A stretch of 64,000 nucleotides of DNA from Thiobacillus sp. SCUT-2 (GTDB lineage Bacteria > Pseudomonadota > Gammaproteobacteria > Burkholderiales > Thiobacillaceae). Both the position numbers and the translations under genes were made by a program. Of this stretch, positions 1-7,656 are shown piece after piece; the stretch's first letter is position 1, and every line of letters begins with the position of its first letter. A model generated the notes under the pieces. That model did not search any database, was not told the origin of the DNA, and saw only the letters and a program-made list of their open reading frames with translations. The stretch spans positions 434,001-498,000 of the forward strand of contig NZ_CP141769.1 of the NCBI RefSeq assembly GCF_035621355.1, read 5' to 3'.

Positions 1-671
1 GCAGCGAGCCTGCCTGGCGAGAAAATCGCCGGGTTTCCGATCTTGCCGAGCGCGGGACGCGGGGCGGCGCCAATTGGATGGCCCGCTGCAGGCCGCCGGG
101 CAGGCGCGTGTTGGCGGCAGATCGATTTTGCGAGCTTGTTCGCAGCCGTCCTGCGCGCGCTCCGTCCGGCTTGATTCTGATCTCCCCTGCCTGAAGTCCT
201 GATTGGCGATCCCGGTATCGTGGCTGCGGGTGGGGCCGGCTTGCTGGGCAGGGCTGGCGGGAAGATGTGGTGGAGGTTGCGTTGGTGGCTCGCCCGCTCG
301 CGCACCGTGGCGTCCTTGGAGAGCCGGCCGATGGGGTGGGTGCGAAGAGGCCGCTTCGGCCGAGTAAACCACGGCGGCGGGACACTACATCCGCGAACGG
401 TTCGACTCCCGCGGTGCAGCGCGCCCCGGCGGCCTCCCTTGCGGTGATTTCGGCAAGACGCCACACCTGCCGCACGTTCACTTGACCGTCCGGGACTGGC
501 AGATCTCGCGTCGGTTCCTGCTTCTCGGGCGCCACCGCTCGCGTCCGCGCGCATTTGCGAGCCGGGCAGCGCCTGGAGCGCTGCCTCCATTCCCTATCGT
601 TGGCTTCTCCGGGCGATACCCCTTGCATCGGATCGTCCACTTGGCTAAGATAGTAATAGATTACTTACTTT
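1..671. other. No recognisable gene; upstream region of the TetR gene
   Basis: I see no convincing gene in these bases. Short open frames exist on both strands, but their translations are arginine/proline/glycine-rich as expected of GC-rich shadow frames, and none has a ribosome-binding site or a familiar motif. The left part may be the remains or edge of something outside the window. The only structured element is the palindrome at 652-665 next to the TetR gene. Confidence 0.5.
652..665. promoter_or_regulatory. Palindromic operator candidate for the TetR regulator
   Basis: AGTAAT-AG-ATTACT is a perfect inverted repeat (6-bp arms, 2-bp spacer) in an AT-rich patch inside GC-rich DNA. It lies 18 bp before the ATG at 684 and 6 bp before an alternative GTG at 672. 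TetR repressors usually bind such short palindromes over their own promoter, so autorepression of the regulator and the exporter genes behind it is a reasonable inference. Confidence 0.55.
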
Positions 672-683
672 GTGGCTCCAGCG

Positions 684-1292
684 ATGGCTGAACATCCCAA
701 ACACCTTCCCGCGGACGAGCGGCGCGCGGCGACTGTAGAAGCGGTCGTGGACCTCGCGGCCGAACAGAACCCGAGTGAGATTACGACCACCGCGATCGCG
801 AAGCGCATGGGGCTGACCCAGGGGGCGCTGTTCCGGCACTTCCCGACGAAAGACGCCATCCTGCAAGCGGTGATGTCCTGGGTCACGGAACGCCTGCTGG
901 CCCGGGTGGACAAGGCGGCGCGAGGCGTGGAGTCCCCGATTGCCGCCCTGGAAGCGATTTTCATGGCCCATATCGACTTCGTATCCGAACATCCCGGCGT
1001 GCCGAGGATGTTGTTCGGCGAACTGCAGCGGCCCGGGGATTCGCTGCCCAAGCGGATGGTGCAGACCTTGGTCCATCACTATGGCGAGCGCCTGCGCCGC
1101 CTTCTCGAGGCCGGCAAGACACAAGGCGAGCTGTATCCGGACCTGGATGTCGACGCCGCCATCGTACAGTTCGTCGGCAGCATCCAGGGCCTCGTGATGC
1201 AGTCCCTGCTGGCAGGCGATGCAAAGCGCCTCCGGCAGGATGCTCCGGGAGTGTTCCTGATCTATCGACGCGGCATCGGGGGAGCGCAATGA
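684..1292 (+). CDS. TetR/AcrR family transcriptional regulator
   Basis: About 202 residues. An N-terminal helix-turn-helix of TetR type is visible (TTTAIAKRMGLTQGALFRHF, followed by PTKDAIL), and the remainder is a helical ligand-binding domain without recognisable ligand residues. The ATG at 684 is preferred. A GTG at 672 would add four residues but sits almost on the palindrome at 652-665. Neither start has a clear Shine-Dalgarno sequence, so the mRNA may be leaderless. The stop codon overlaps the start of the membrane-fusion protein (ATGA), so this is the first gene of the exporter operon. It probably represses that operon and is released by the exported compound; the inducer is unknown. 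Confidence 0.88.
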   Translation: MAEHPKHLPADERRAATVEAVVDLAAEQNPSEITTTAIAKRMGLTQGALFRHFPTKDAILQAVMSWVTERLLARVDKAARGVESPIAALEAIFMAHIDFVSEHPGVPRMLFGELQRPGDSLPKRMVQTLVHHYGERLRRLLEAGKTQGELYPDLDVDAAIVQFVGSIQGLVMQSLLAGDAKRLRQDAPGVFLIYRRGIGGAQ

Positions 1293-2440
1293 AGCCCATC
1301 CGCTTGCAGCGTCGCACGCTCGGTCTTGTCGCCGTCATCGCGCCCCTTCTGGCGTTGTTCATCTACGTCGCGTTGCGGTCGGGGCCGCTCGCACCGATCC
1401 CGGTGACCGTGGCAACGGTCGAATCGAGGCCAATCTCGCCTGCGTTGTTTGGTATCGGCACGGTGCAGGCGCGCTACTCGTACAAGATCGGCCCGACGTT
1501 CGCGGGGCGCATCAAGCGCCTGGATGTCGATGTGGGCGACCGCGTCATCCCGGGCCAGGTGCTGGGGGAGATGGACCCGGTGGATCTCGACAAGCGCATC
1601 GGCGCGCAACAGGCCGCCATCAGGAGCGCCGAAGCCGCTCTGCAGCAAGCCGAATCGAAGCATTCGTTTGCCCTTGCGCAGGCGAAACGCTATGCGCTGC
1701 TGTTCGATGTCCGGGGTACCACCGAGGAAGCCTTCGCGACCAGGCAGCAAGAACTGGCTGTAGCCGAAGCGGCACTGGGCGGGGCGCGCGAGGACGTCGC
1801 CCGCTTGCGCGCCGATCTGGAGGCGCTTCGTGCGCAACGCAATAACCTGCGGCTGACGGCACCCGCCGCAGGCCTGGTCGTCGCACGTGCTGCGGATCCC
1901 GGAACCACCGTCGTTGCGGGCCAGGCGGTAATCGAGGTCGTCGATCCCGCAGCTCTATGGGTCGATGCGCACTTCGATCAGAACGGCACGCAGGGCTTGG
2001 CCACCGGACAGGCCGCCGGAATCGTATTGCGTTCGCGGCAGGGCCAAATCCTGCGGGGCCATGTGCTGCGGGTCGAGCCACTTGCCGACGCGGTGACGGA
2101 AGAGATGCTGGCGAAGATCCGGTTCGATACGCAAGCCTCGCCTTTGCCGCCGATCGGAGAACTGGCCGAGGTCACGATCCGCCTCCCGCAATTGGCATCG
2201 GCACCGGCTATTCCGAATGCGGCCATCCGCACGATCGACGGAAGACGCGGGGTATGGAAGCTCACCGACGGCAAGCCCGAATTCACGCCGGTGGTCCTCG
2301 GGCAATCGGATCTCGATGGCCGCACGCAGGTGAAGAATGGACTCGCAGAAGGCGACCGGATCATCGCCTATAGCGAAAAGACGCTCACCGCAAACAGCCG
2401 GATCCACGTGGTCGATCGCATTCCGGGGGCGGTGCGGTGA
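1289..2440 (+). CDS. HlyD/DevB-type periplasmic adaptor of an ABC exporter
   Basis: 383 residues with an N-terminal membrane anchor (about residues 10-28, LGLVAVIAPLLALFIYVALR). It then shows the usual adaptor layout: a lipoyl half-motif (GRIKRLDVDVGDRVIPGQ), a coiled-coil hairpin rich in Ala/Gln/Glu, the second lipoyl half (APAAGLVVARAADPG) and a beta-barrel/membrane-proximal part. Adaptors of this family join an inner-membrane ABC transporter to an outer-membrane channel. It overlaps the TetR gene by 4 bp and the permease gene by 4 bp (GTGA), so translation is likely coupled. The order adaptor-permease-ATPase is that of the DevBCA family. The substrate cannot be read from the sequence. Confidence 0.85.
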   Translation: MKPIRLQRRTLGLVAVIAPLLALFIYVALRSGPLAPIPVTVATVESRPISPALFGIGTVQARYSYKIGPTFAGRIKRLDVDVGDRVIPGQVLGEMDPVDLDKRIGAQQAAIRSAEAALQQAESKHSFALAQAKRYALLFDVRGTTEEAFATRQQELAVAEAALGGAREDVARLRADLEALRAQRNNLRLTAPAAGLVVARAADPGTTVVAGQAVIEVVDPAALWVDAHFDQNGTQGLATGQAAGIVLRSRQGQILRGHVLRVEPLADAVTEEMLAKIRFDTQASPLPPIGELAEVTIRLPQLASAPAIPNAAIRTIDGRRGVWKLTDGKPEFTPVVLGQSDLDGRTQVKNGLAEGDRIIAYSEKTLTANSRIHVVDRIPGAVR

Positions 2441-3639
2441 TCAGCCTGGCCGGTCGCGACATCCTGCACGCATGGGGAAAATTCGTCTTCACGGGAATCG
2501 GCCTGGGACTGCTGATTGGTGTGACGCTGACCATGGCAGGCGTGTATCGCGGCATGGTCGACGACGGCAAGGCCCTGCTCGACAACAGCGGCGCCGACCT
2601 TTGGGTCGTGCAGAAAAACACCCTCGGCCCCTACGCAGAATCGTCGAGCATTCCCGACGACCTGTGGCGCGGAATTCGCGTCATGCCCGGAGTCGAGACG
2701 GTTGCCAACGTCACCTATCAGACCATGCAGGTCGGACAAGGCGATAAGGACGTGAGGGCGATGGTGGTCGGTATCGCCGCGGGTGATAGCGGCGCGCCGG
2801 GCTGGCCGCCCTATCTCGTCGCAGGGCGCCAGATCACGCGTGGACACTACGAGGCGGTGGCGGACATCGCGACCGGCTTCAAGCTGGGGGACGCGCTGAG
2901 GATCCGCCGCAACCGCTACACCGTGGTCGGCCTGACGCGCCGCATGGTTTCGTCGAACGGCGACCCGATGGTGTTCGTCCCGCTCAAAGACGCCCAGGAG
3001 ACGCAGTTCCTCAAGGACAACGACGCGATTCTGATGCAGCGCCGCCGGACCGAAGCCGATCCCGCCTTCAGCCTACCCGGGGCGCCCGGCCTCCTTGACG
3101 CGGTGATCGGCTCGCAAACCGGCAACCACTACGTCAACGCCGCCTTGGTGCGCATCAAGCCGGGATTCGCGCCCCGGGACGTGGCGGAGCCGATCCAGCG
3201 CTGGAAGCGCCTCACCGTGTACGACCGCACGCAAATGGAAGAAATCCTGATCGGCAAGCTCATCGCAACCTCGGCCAAGCAGATCGGCATGTTCCTGGTG
3301 ATCCTGGCCGTCGTGAGCGCAGCCATCGTCGCCTTCATCATCTACACGCTCACCATGGACAAGATCCGCGAAATCGCCGTTCTCAAGCTCATAGGGACGA
3401 GAAACCGGGTCATCGCCGCAATGATCATGCAACAGGCGTTGGTGCTCGGCGTGATCGGTTTCGTGGTGGGCAAGATCACGGCCAGCTATGCCGCACCGCT
3501 CTTTCCCAAGTACGTGCTGCTGATGCCGGGAGACTCCATCGCCGGCTTCTTCGCCATCCTGCTCATATGCGCATTGGCGAGCGTCGTGGCTATCCGCCTG
3601 GCGCTCAAGGTCGATCCGGCCGATGCGATCGGGGGATGA
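2437..3639 (+). CDS. FtsX/DevC-like ABC transporter permease
   Basis: 400 residues, GTG start overlapping the previous stop codon. The topology is that of the MacB/DevC permease group: one N-terminal membrane helix (about 14-34), a large periplasmic domain, then three C-terminal helices (about 285-310, 330-350 and 370-395). The short cytoplasmic stretch MDKIREIAVLKLIG matches the coupling segment of FtsX-type permeases. It works with the ATPase encoded immediately downstream and the adaptor upstream. Permeases of this kind do not carry the substrate through the membrane like classical importers; they drive the periplasmic complex mechanically (family knowledge). Confidence 0.85.
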   Translation: MISLAGRDILHAWGKFVFTGIGLGLLIGVTLTMAGVYRGMVDDGKALLDNSGADLWVVQKNTLGPYAESSSIPDDLWRGIRVMPGVETVANVTYQTMQVGQGDKDVRAMVVGIAAGDSGAPGWPPYLVAGRQITRGHYEAVADIATGFKLGDALRIRRNRYTVVGLTRRMVSSNGDPMVFVPLKDAQETQFLKDNDAILMQRRRTEADPAFSLPGAPGLLDAVIGSQTGNHYVNAALVRIKPGFAPRDVAEPIQRWKRLTVYDRTQMEEILIGKLIATSAKQIGMFLVILAVVSAAIVAFIIYTLTMDKIREIAVLKLIGTRNRVIAAMIMQQALVLGVIGFVVGKITASYAAPLFPKYVLLMPGDSIAGFFAILLICALASVVAIRLALKVDPADAIGG

Positions 3640-3640
3640 C

Positions 3641-4351
3641 ATGGCCGACAAGGGAATCCGTATCGAGGGCCTCACGAAGCGCTATGGCAAGGGCGACACC
3701 GCAGTCGATGCGCTGAAGGGCGTGAACATGACGGTCGCCCCCGGCGAGGTCGTCGGGCTGATCGGCCCCTCCGGCTCGGGCAAGAGCACGCTCCTCAAAT
3801 GCCTGGGGGCCGTGATCGATCCTACGGCGGGGCGGATGATGCTGGGCGATGACGTCATCTTCGAGGATCGCTGGATAAGACGTGACTTGCGTGCCTTGCG
3901 GCGCGACAAGATCGGCTTCGTATTCCAGGCGCCGTACCTGATTCCATTTCTCGAAGTGATCGACAACGTGGCGCTTCTGCCCATGCTGGCCGGCGTGCCC
4001 AACGACGAGGCCCGCGAACGTGCGCTGGAGCTGCTGGCCGCGCTGGACGTGCAACACCGGGCTCGCGCCATGCCATCACAGCTCTCCGGCGGTGAGCAGC
4101 AGCGCGTGGCCATCGCCCGTGGATTGGTCAACCGTCCGCCGGTGATCCTGGCGGACGAGCCCACCGCGCCACTCGACTCCAAGCGTGCGCTGGCGGTGAT
4201 CCGCATTCTGAACGACATGGCCAAGCGCTTCGAGACGGCCATCATCGTCGTCACGCACGACGAAAAGATCATTCCGACCTTCAAGCGCATCTACCACATC
4301 CGCGACGGCGTGACGTACGAGGAGGCTGGAGAAGGGCGCGGCTTCGACTGA
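3641..4351 (+). CDS. DevA/LolD-like ABC transporter ATP-binding protein
   Basis: 236 residues from the ATG at 3641, chosen because GGGGG lies 5 bp before it; an in-frame ATG at 3623 lacks a site and overlaps the permease. All ABC motifs are present: Walker [11 protein letters not shown]-loop in [11 protein letters not shown], signature [14 protein letters not shown], Walker B VILADEPT and switch His in VVTHD. After Walker B it reads APLDSK rather than the GNLDS of LolD and MacB, which fits the DevA subgroup. It energises the permease of the preceding gene. It is followed 51 bp later by the cytochrome gene. Confidence 0.9.
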   Translation: MADKGIRIEGLTKRYGKGDTAVDALKGVNMTVAPGEVVGLIGPSGSGKSTLLKCLGAVIDPTAGRMMLGDDVIFEDRWIRRDLRALRRDKIGFVFQAPYLIPFLEVIDNVALLPMLAGVPNDEARERALELLAALDVQHRARAMPSQLSGGEQQRVAIARGLVNRPPVILADEPTAPLDSKRALAVIRILNDMAKRFETAIIVVTHDEKIIPTFKRIYHIRDGVTYEEAGEGRGFD

Positions 4352-4402
4352 GGGCGCGCCCGTTGCGCAAACCCGGTTCGCCTTCACCCAAAAGGAACAA
4401 CC

Positions 4403-4867
4403 ATGGCTCATTCTTCAAACCTCCTTCTGGCGGCTTCCGCCGTGCTTCTGGTGACGGTGCCGGCCGTTTTTCCCGTCGCACGTGAAGCGCGGGCAGTCGA
4501 GCCGGCCAGACCGATGGCGCTCCGCGGCGTGATGGAGAAGCTCGGGCGTGACATGCAGGGCGTGACCGGGGCGATCTCAAGGGAAGACTGGACCACTGTC
4601 GCCTACCTTGCGCAGGGAATCGCCCGCCACGCCGAGCCGCCGCTCGCAGAAAAGATGCGCATCCTGGCCTGGGCCGGGACCGATTCAGGGACGTTCCGCA
4701 GCTTCGACGGACAGACGCACGAGGCGGCCGTCGCGATGGGCGAGGCTGCGAAGCGTGGCGACGGGCAGGCGGTCATCGCTGCGTTCGCCAGCGTGCAGAA
4801 GAGTTGCCTCGCCTGCCATCAGGGTTTCCGTCAACAGTTTGTGGAGCACTTCTATGGGCAGCGCTGA
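4403..4867 (+). CDS. Cytochrome c'-like monohaem periplasmic protein
   Basis: 154 residues. An N-terminal hydrophobic segment (about 8-25) ending near REARA/VEP looks like a Sec signal peptide. A single haem-binding CLACH motif lies close to the C-terminus (Cys135, Cys138, His139) after a mostly helical region. A helical bundle with a C-terminal haem motif is the pattern of cytochromes c' and c-556, which bind NO or act as small electron carriers. The ATG has AAGGAA about 8 bp upstream. Its place between an ABC ATPase and an outer-membrane channel gene is unusual and implies redox or haem chemistry linked to the exporter. Assignment to c' rather than c-556 is uncertain. Confidence 0.8.
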   Translation: MAHSSNLLLAASAVLLVTVPAVFPVAREARAVEPARPMALRGVMEKLGRDMQGVTGAISREDWTTVAYLAQGIARHAEPPLAEKMRILAWAGTDSGTFRSFDGQTHEAAVAMGEAAKRGDGQAVIAAFASVQKSCLACHQGFRQQFVEHFYGQR

Positions 4868-6443
4868 CGGGTCCTACGGTTCGGAGGCGGAACGCAAAAG
4901 CGGGCGCCGCCGCTCGATGCGCATCATGGCGTCGTGTGTGGTTGCCGGAGCCCTTGCCGGGTGTGCGGCAGGCCCCGATTTCAGGCGTCCTGCGGCTCCG
5001 GAGGTTTCCGCCTATACAAGCGTTCCATTGCCGGCACGCACCGTATCCGCGACCGGAGCCTTTGGGGGGGCGCAGCGCTTCGATGTGGGTGGGGACGTGG
5101 ATACGGCGTGGTGGCGGAGCTTTGGGTCGCCAAGGCTCGATGCCCTGATCGAGCAGGCTTTTCGGGGCAGTCCGACGCTGCTTTCCGCGCGGGCGACGTT
5201 GCAGCAGGCGCGGGAAATCCAATCGGCCCAAGCGGGATCAACGCGCTATCCGCAGATTGACGCCGGCGCCACCGGGCAGCGGCAACGACTGAGCCCCAGC
5301 ATGCTGGGCCAGCGTGGCGACGCGAGGGAATTCAATTTGTATGACGTCGGCGTCGGTGTGCATTACCGCTTTGACCTGGCCGGGGGGACCAGACGGTCAC
5401 TGGAGGCGCTCGCCGCCCGGACGGACTTTCGGCGCCACGAGCTGGACGGTGCTCGTCTGACGCTGGCCGCGAACATTGCCACGGCCGCCATTGCCCGGGC
5501 CCGGACCGCCGGCCAGATCGCCTCGATGGAAGCCATGCTCCAGGCCCAGGCCGAGCAGCTGGCGATAACGCGGCAACGGGTACGCCTCGGCCAGGCGGCG
5601 CCGGACGATCTGCTTGCGCTGCGAGCCCAGCTCGAGCAGACGCGCGCGGAACTGCCCATGCTGCGCAAGCAGCTCGAGCAAGGTGAGCATCTGTTGGCGG
5701 TGCTTGCCGGGCAAGCGCCTGGAGCCATGAAGATCCCGGACTTTACCCTTGACGAGTTCGAGTTGCCGTCCGAGCTGCCTGTGGTGCTTCCATCAGAGTT
5801 GGCACGCCGTCGTCCTGATATTGAGGCGGCCGAAGCGCTCTTGCATGCCGCCACTGCAGAATACGGCGTGGCGACAGCCAAGCTGTATCCGCAGATCAAC
5901 CTTACTGCGAGCCTCGGATCCCAGGCATTGAGCACGGGGGCCTTGTTCGGGGGAGGCTCTGCGGTATGGAGTGTGCTCGGTCAATTGACGCAGCCGCTGT
6001 TCAACCCGGGGCTGCCAGCCGAAAAACGGGCGGCATTGGCGGCAGTGGATGCCGCAGCGGCGAACTATCAGGGGGTGGTGCTCGACGCCTTGCGCAACGT
6101 GGCGGACGTATTGCGGGCGCTGGACTACGACGCCAAGACCCTGGCGGCCCAAGCGTCTGCGGAGGCGGCGGCGCAGGCTTCGCTCGCCTCCGTCGAGCGC
6201 CAGTACGCGCTGGGAACGGCCAGCTACGTTCAGGTGCTGATCGCAAGGCAGCAGGCACAGCAGATGCGAATGAACCAGATCGCGGCACAGGCCCAACGGC
6301 TTGCCGACAGCGCTGCGCTATACCAGGCGCTGGGGGGTGGATACGCAGACACGTACGGGAAGCCAGGGGGCGTGGCCCCCAGCTTGTCGATTTCGCCGGA
6401 GAACAGCGCCCGACCTGATGCGAAAATCCACGATCCGATGTAA
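4854..6443 (+). CDS. NodT-family outer-membrane efflux lipoprotein
   Basis: An OprM/NodT-type outer-membrane factor of about 529 residues. The lipobox LAGC after a hydrophobic stretch marks a lipoprotein, and the sequence then begins AAGPDFRRP, typical of the family (usually GPDYxxP). Two long alpha-helical repeats rich in Ala, Gln and Glu follow. The ATG at 4854 has GGAG 7 bp upstream and overlaps the cytochrome gene by 14 bp. An ATG at 4917 (508 residues) would give a more normal short signal peptide but has no ribosome-binding site. It should form the outer-membrane channel for the adaptor encoded at 1289. No terminator with a T-tract is visible after it. Confidence 0.88.
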   Translation: MGSADGSYGSEAERKSGRRRSMRIMASCVVAGALAGCAAGPDFRRPAAPEVSAYTSVPLPARTVSATGAFGGAQRFDVGGDVDTAWWRSFGSPRLDALIEQAFRGSPTLLSARATLQQAREIQSAQAGSTRYPQIDAGATGQRQRLSPSMLGQRGDAREFNLYDVGVGVHYRFDLAGGTRRSLEALAARTDFRRHELDGARLTLAANIATAAIARARTAGQIASMEAMLQAQAEQLAITRQRVRLGQAAPDDLLALRAQLEQTRAELPMLRKQLEQGEHLLAVLAGQAPGAMKIPDFTLDEFELPSELPVVLPSELARRRPDIEAAEALLHAATAEYGVATAKLYPQINLTASLGSQALSTGALFGGGSAVWSVLGQLTQPLFNPGLPAEKRAALAAVDAAAANYQGVVLDALRNVADVLRALDYDAKTLAAQASAEAAAQASLASVERQYALGTASYVQVLIARQQAQQMRMNQIAAQAQRLADSAALYQALGGGYADTYGKPGGVAPSLSISPENSARPDAKIHDPM

Positions 6444-6865
6444 AGGCCTGCTCAAACAGTCATTCCTGCCTGGCGCGGATTGACTGATATCTGCGCCTGT
6501 ACGAAAACAGCGCCTCGCCACCGGTCGGCAAGATACGAACGGCATTCCCCCGCCGGCTGGAAGCACGAGATCAATCTGGTCAGGGCGGGACACTGACGAT
6601 GGGGCGCCATGCGGCGTGCCGTTCCGCAATGAAGCCCGCCGTGCCGCAAGCGCCTCCACGGCAATCAGCTTGAATGAAAAATGGCATGCATCGCCACGCT
6701 CGATGAACCGCGCCTCGCTCGAAGTCCCTCTCGGCGGGCGACGCCGAGATCCCGAGGCCATACTTGCCGGCGCCATGCCGGATCGAACCAGGATGCGCAT
6801 CCGGAATCCCCGCCTCGAATCGTTCGACCCGCAGCCCGCTGCAGCCCGTGAAGGAAGGTCGCTGG

Positions 6866-6901
6866 CGTTCGACTGAACGTTCGTGGATGTTGACTGTGAA
6901 C
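6866..6901 (+). promoter_or_regulatory. Candidate activator sites (UAS) upstream of the sigma-54 promoter
   Basis: Two adjacent inverted repeats: CGTTC-GACT-GAACG (6866-6879) and GTTGA-CTG-TGAAC (6889-6901), about 22 bp apart. They end about 70 bp before the -24 element. The same GTTCA/TGAAC half-sites occur at 10104-10140 in the same relation to the second sigma-54 promoter, which is the main reason to believe them. Confidence 0.55.
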
Positions 6902-6968
6902 GTCCCCGCTGGGCAGTGGCACGGCGCCGAATCCGCCAAACCTGCGCAGAATCAATGACATGCAAATC

Positions 6969-6984
6969 TGGCACGGGTCTCGCT
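6969..6984 (+). promoter_or_regulatory. Sigma-54 (-24/-12) promoter of the repeat-protein gene
   Basis: TGGCACGGGTCTCGCT matches the sigma-54 consensus TGGCACR-N4-TTGCW with one change in the -12 box. The invariant GG (6970-6971) and GC (6982-6983) are separated by exactly 10 bp. Transcription would start near 6995, about 90 bp before the ATG at 7087. The 16-bp element differs at only a few bases from the one at 10206. Confidence 0.75.
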
Positions 6985-7086
6985 AAAGCGTGGCAGAGGT
7001 GCGAATTCCCGGCGCGTCGGCCTGTGGCCGATTCCGTGTTTCGCAGCGTTTGCCTCGTCTCTCCCAACATTCATCTGGAGTCAATC

Positions 7087-7410
7087 ATGAAGCCGCTCAA
7101 AACTGCATCTGTCCTTCTTGGCCTCGCGGGCGCACTGCTCTCCACGGCCGCGCTGTCGGCGTCGGCCGGGAAGGGCTGGGATTTCTACAACAACGGCGCA
7201 GGCGACCGCATTCCGGTCGGGGCCCAGTCGGCGAACGCCCCGGGCGCAGCGTCGGCCGGGAAGGGCTGGGATTTCTACAACAACGGCGCCGGCCAGCGGA
7301 TTCCCGTGTCGACCCAGGCGGCCGCGACCGACGCCGGCGCCGGAAAGGGCTGGGACTTCTACAGCATGGGCCTGGGCGAGCGCATTCCCGTGAACGGGCG
7401 CCCGCTCTGA
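7087..7410 (+). CDS. Small secreted protein with three GKGWDFY repeats
   Basis: 107 residues, ATG with GGAG 7 bp upstream. Residues 1-26 form a Sec-type signal peptide (KTASVLLGLAGALLSTAALSA). The mature part is three copies of a unit of about 30 residues, each beginning (S)AGKGWDFY and ending (G/Q/E)RIPV: GKGWDFYNNGAGDRIPV, GKGWDFYNNGAGQRIPV and GKGWDFYSMGLGERIPV, joined by Ala/Ser/Thr/Gln-rich linkers. It contains no Cys or His, so it is unlikely to bind metal or haem tightly. The first two units share a 41-bp perfect DNA repeat. It has its own sigma-54 promoter and a hairpin after the stop codon, so it is a single-gene unit. I do not recognise the family; the function is unknown. Confidence 0.85.
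   Translation: MKPLKTASVLLGLAGALLSTAALSASAGKGWDFYNNGAGDRIPVGAQSANAPGAASAGKGWDFYNNGAGQRIPVSTQAAATDAGAGKGWDFYSMGLGERIPVNGRPL
7159..7289 (+). repeat. 41-bp direct repeat within the repeat-protein gene
   Basis: The 41-bp sequence at 7159-7199 recurs exactly at 7249-7289 (period 90 bp, 30 codons). It encodes the ASAGKGWDFYNNGA core. The third copy (from about 7336) has diverged. This indicates a recent internal duplication. Confidence 0.9.
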
Positions 7411-7414
7411 TCCC

Positions 7415-7439
7415 GACTGCCGTCGCGAGAACGGCAGTC
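7415..7439 (+). terminator. Hairpin after the repeat-protein gene
   Basis: GACTGCCGT / ACGGCAGTC form a perfect 9-bp stem with a 7-base loop, 4 bp after the stop codon, followed by TCTCTCC. The T-tract is weak, but position and stem strength fit a transcription terminator. Confidence 0.6.
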
Positions 7440-7656
7440 TCTCCGTGGCGCCGTCGTCGCATTTCCGACGGGTGGCGCCAGCAACCGCCCATCGAGCCGA
7501 AGCCGCAGTCGTCAAGGCGTTTTCGCTGCCTTCAGGCTGCCGGCACGATTCCGCGATTCGGGTGCCCGCTCGCGCCCGCGCGGGCTCCGACCGCCTGCGG
7601 TGGCGCGATGAACCACTTTTCTTCGACTCGCGGCAACCGCCCCGCGGGAACCCGTC

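Larger units (their letters stand above)
6444..7086. other. 643-bp region without a supported gene; holds a sigma-54 control region
   Basis: The left two thirds (6444-6860) shows no gene I can support; frames on both strands are short and lack familiar motifs. The right third carries paired inverted repeats (6866-6901), a -24/-12 promoter (6969-6984) and a hairpin TCGGCC-TGT-GGCCGA (7017-7031) in the presumed leader of the repeat-protein gene. Confidence 0.5.

Noticed and set aside
220-691. Short plus-strand frames at the left end
   Set aside because: Arg/Pro/Gly-rich translations in overlapping frames, without start signals.
4608-4853. N-terminal extension of the NodT lipoprotein frame over the cytochrome gene
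   Set aside because: The extension is a shadow of the cytochrome coding sequence; the signal peptide and lipobox begin only after 4917.
6580-6939. A 119-codon minus-strand frame in the gap before the repeat protein
   Set aside because: No ribosome-binding site or recognisable domain, and it overlaps the sigma-54 upstream sites; left as unexplained sequence.
7553-7568. A possible sigma-54 promoter before the GGDEF-EAL gene (CGGCACGATTCCGCG)
   Set aside because: GG and GC are 9 bp apart instead of 10 and the -12 box is poor.
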